Below are positions 62,513 to 64,000 of a stretch of 64,000 bases of DNA, piece after piece. This DNA comes from Cytophagaceae bacterium. GTDB taxonomy: Bacteria; Bacteroidota; Bacteroidia; Flavobacteriales; Flavobacteriaceae. A program made the translations under genes and the position numbers. The notes below the pieces were generated by a model. It had not been told where the DNA came from and made no database searches. It worked only from the letters and a program-made list of their open reading frames with translations. The stretch covers positions 1 through 64,000 of the forward strand of contig PALD01000037.1 in NCBI GenBank assembly GCA_002710685.1, in the 5' to 3' direction. Position 1 is the first letter of the stretch. Each line of letters opens with the position of its first letter.

Positions 62513-62528
62513 TGTTTCACGTGAAACG
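62513..62528. promoter_or_regulatory. parS chromosome-partition site
   Basis: TGTTTCACGTGAAACG contains the perfect 14-bp ParB-binding core GTTTCACGTGAAAC, one base off the 16-bp consensus at the last position. It lies between the methyltransferase start and the mnmG stop. parS sites cluster near replication origins. Confidence 0.85.
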
Positions 62529-64000
62529 TTAGCGACCCATGTAAACCAGCATCACCGAAATATCGCTAGGGGAAACCCCGCTAACCCGTGAAGCTTGAGA
62601 AATTGTAGTGGGTCTTATCTTGGTAAGTTTTTCTTTGGCCTCATAAGAAAGTGATTTAAGCTTTGAATAATCAAAATCATCTGGGATGCGTATGTGCTCA
62701 AGTCTATTCAACTTATCAGCGTTTGCCTTCTCCTTCTCGATATAGCCCGCATACTTAACCCGTATTTCTGCTTGTTCAAGCACCTCCTGCCCCAGCGCAT
62801 GATCATCGATGTATTTTTTAACCTCCGTAAAATTTACCATTTCATCAAGGGTAATCTGTGGCCTGCTGAAGATCTTGAACATTTTATCAGATTGCTTCAT
62901 GACCGAAGACCCTTTTTGTTCAAGTATAGGGTTTGCTTCTTCAGGGGCAAGACTAGTTTCTTTAAAGAAATGAATCAATCCTTCTGCTTGTTCTTTCTTT
63001 TTTTCCATCGCACGAAGACGATCTTCTTTTGCGAGACCTATCTCATAAGATTTTGGCGTAAGCCTAATATCTGCATTATCCTGCCTTAACAAGGTGCGGT
63101 ATTCAGCTCGGGACGTGAACATGCGATAGGGTTCTTCGGTTCCCTTTGTGATCAAATCATCAATCAATACCCCGATGTAGGCTTCATTTCTCTTGAGGAT
63201 AAATGGGTCTTTATCCTTTGCTTTGAGGCTAGCATTTATACCGGCCATCAAACCTTGTGAACCAGCTTCTTCATATCCCGTGGTTCCATTGATTTGCCCA
63301 GCAAAGAACAATCCATCTACCAACTTGGTCTCAAGGGTGTGTTTTAATTGTGTGGGCGGAAAATAATCATATTCTATGGCATAACCCGGCCTAAAAAATT
63401 TTACGTTCTCAAAACCCGCAACGGACCGTAAGGCTTTTGCCTGGACATCCTCTGGCAAAGAAGTTGAAAAGCCATTGATGTAATATTCACACGTATCCCA
63501 ACCTTCTGGTTCAGCAAAAAGCTGATGCCTGTCTTTATCAGCAAACCTGTTTATCTTATCTTCTATGGAGGGGCAATATCTAGGCCCTGTAGATTGAATC
63601 CTTCCATTAAACATAGGTGAACGGTCAAAACCTTCACGAAGCAGATCATGAACTTGGGGACTGGTATAACTCATATGACAGGCCCTTTGATGTTGTAAAG
63701 GTTTAGTAGAAGAAGAATAACTGAATTTTTGTGGGTCTTCATCTCCAGGCTGTATAATCATTTTAGAGAAATCTAGTGATCGACCATCCACGCGGGGAGG
63801 AGTACCAGTTTTCATCCTACCGGAATCAAAACCTAAATCAACCAGCTGTTCAGTGATGCCCGTAGCAGCTCTTTCTCCAGCCCTACCCCCACCAAATTGT
63901 TTTTCACCTATATGAATCAACCCGTTTAAAAAAGTACCGTTAGTCAACACCACGGTCTTACCAAAGACCTCAATTCCTAAACTTGTACGAACACCGGTAA
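62529..64000 (-). CDS. mnmG: tRNA uridine-5-carboxymethylaminomethyl enzyme MnmG (partial)
   Basis: The C-terminal part (about 490 residues) of MnmG (GidA), which with MnmE modifies U34 of tRNAs; the 5' end lies beyond the window, and the frame stays open to its edge. Motifs: GKTVVLTNGTFLNGLIHIG, FGGGRAGERAATGI, RMKTGTPPRVDGRSLDF, SIEDKINRFADKDRHQLF, GTTGYEEAGSQGLMAGINA and LLRQDNADIRLTPKSYEIG. The usual C-terminal helical domain is present to the stop. Gene position beside parS is typical of origin-proximal mnmG. Confidence 0.95.
   Translation of the reverse strand, partial: TGVRTSLGIEVFGKTVVLTNGTFLNGLIHIGEKQFGGGRAGERAATGITEQLVDLGFDSGRMKTGTPPRVDGRSLDFSKMIIQPGDEDPQKFSYSSSTKPLQHQRACHMSYTSPQVHDLLREGFDRSPMFNGRIQSTGPRYCPSIEDKINRFADKDRHQLFAEPEGWDTCEYYINGFSTSLPEDVQAKALRSVAGFENVKFFRPGYAIEYDYFPPTQLKHTLETKLVDGLFFAGQINGTTGYEEAGSQGLMAGINASLKAKDKDPFILKRNEAYIGVLIDDLITKGTEEPYRMFTSRAEYRTLLRQDNADIRLTPKSYEIGLAKEDRLRAMEKKKEQAEGLIHFFKETSLAPEEANPILEQKGSSVMKQSDKMFKIFSRPQITLDEMVNFTEVKKYIDDHALGQEVLEQAEIRVKYAGYIEKEKANADKLNRLEHIRIPDDFDYSKLKSLSYEAKEKLTKIRPTTISQASRVSGVSPSDISVMLVYMGR

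Noticed and set aside
1-64000. CRISPR array, rRNA or tRNA genes
   Set aside because: No repeat-spacer pattern, no rRNA-like blocks and no cloverleaf with a TTCGA-type arm were found on reading both strands. A tRNA missed by eye cannot be excluded without a covariance search.

Overview
The window is chromosomal DNA of a member of the Bacteroidota, most likely a marine-type Flavobacteriaceae. The evidence is the gliding-motility lipoprotein GldH, a secreted M4 protease with a type IX secretion C-terminal domain, TAnnTTTG-type promoters, weak Shine-Dalgarno sequences and a flavobacterial heme-gene cluster. No rRNA, tRNA or CRISPR array was seen.

Layout. (1) Positions 1-10,450 are AT-rich accessory DNA: an integrated element, all minus strand, with a tyrosine integrase at its right end (9048-10373). 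Two unknown genes follow, then an excisionase-like HTH gene, a VRR-NUC-type nuclease, a putative replication-type protein, two XRE regulators and a 1194-residue phage-like structural protein. Two short ORFs after that look like one frameshifted gene. A six-unit, exactly 13-bp-spaced repeat array lies between the replication-type gene and a regulator. (2) 10,600-26,100 holds housekeeping genes: an SSS symporter, acyltransferase, HD hydrolase, radical SAM protein, enoyl-CoA hydratase, NtrY-like kinase, HemJ, serine hydrolase, Asp-box propeller protein, MATE pump, ferrochelatase and a ThuA protein. (3) 26,150-35,130 is the heme block: an AraC regulator divergent from hemA-hemC-[DUF559::hemD]-hemE-DUF6973-EI24-hemF-rraB-like-hemB. 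With hemH and hemJ this covers every step from glutamyl-tRNA to protoheme except hemL. (4) 35,100-48,250 holds envelope proteins, a CNNM/CBS protein, ogt, a 3'-5' exonuclease, the M4 protease, a double ABC ATPase, a probable small RNA gene and a scoA-peroxiredoxin-scoB set. (5) 48,400-64,000 holds PBP1A-gldH-ricT-like, an RND-TolC efflux operon, pgk, holB, an OmpH-like lipoprotein, a methyltransferase, a perfect parS core and the 3' part of mnmG. The parS site next to mnmG suggests proximity to the replication origin.

The points most worth a second look are the DUF559 cassette fused in frame to hemD with GGGAGAGGG-type repeats on both sides, the 13-bp repeat array and frameshifted phage-like gene in the element, the candidate structured sRNA at 45,884-46,013, the parS site, and a family of short palindromes (TTTGGC/GCCAAA or TTTCGC/GCGAAA arms) scattered through the core genome in both genes and spacers.
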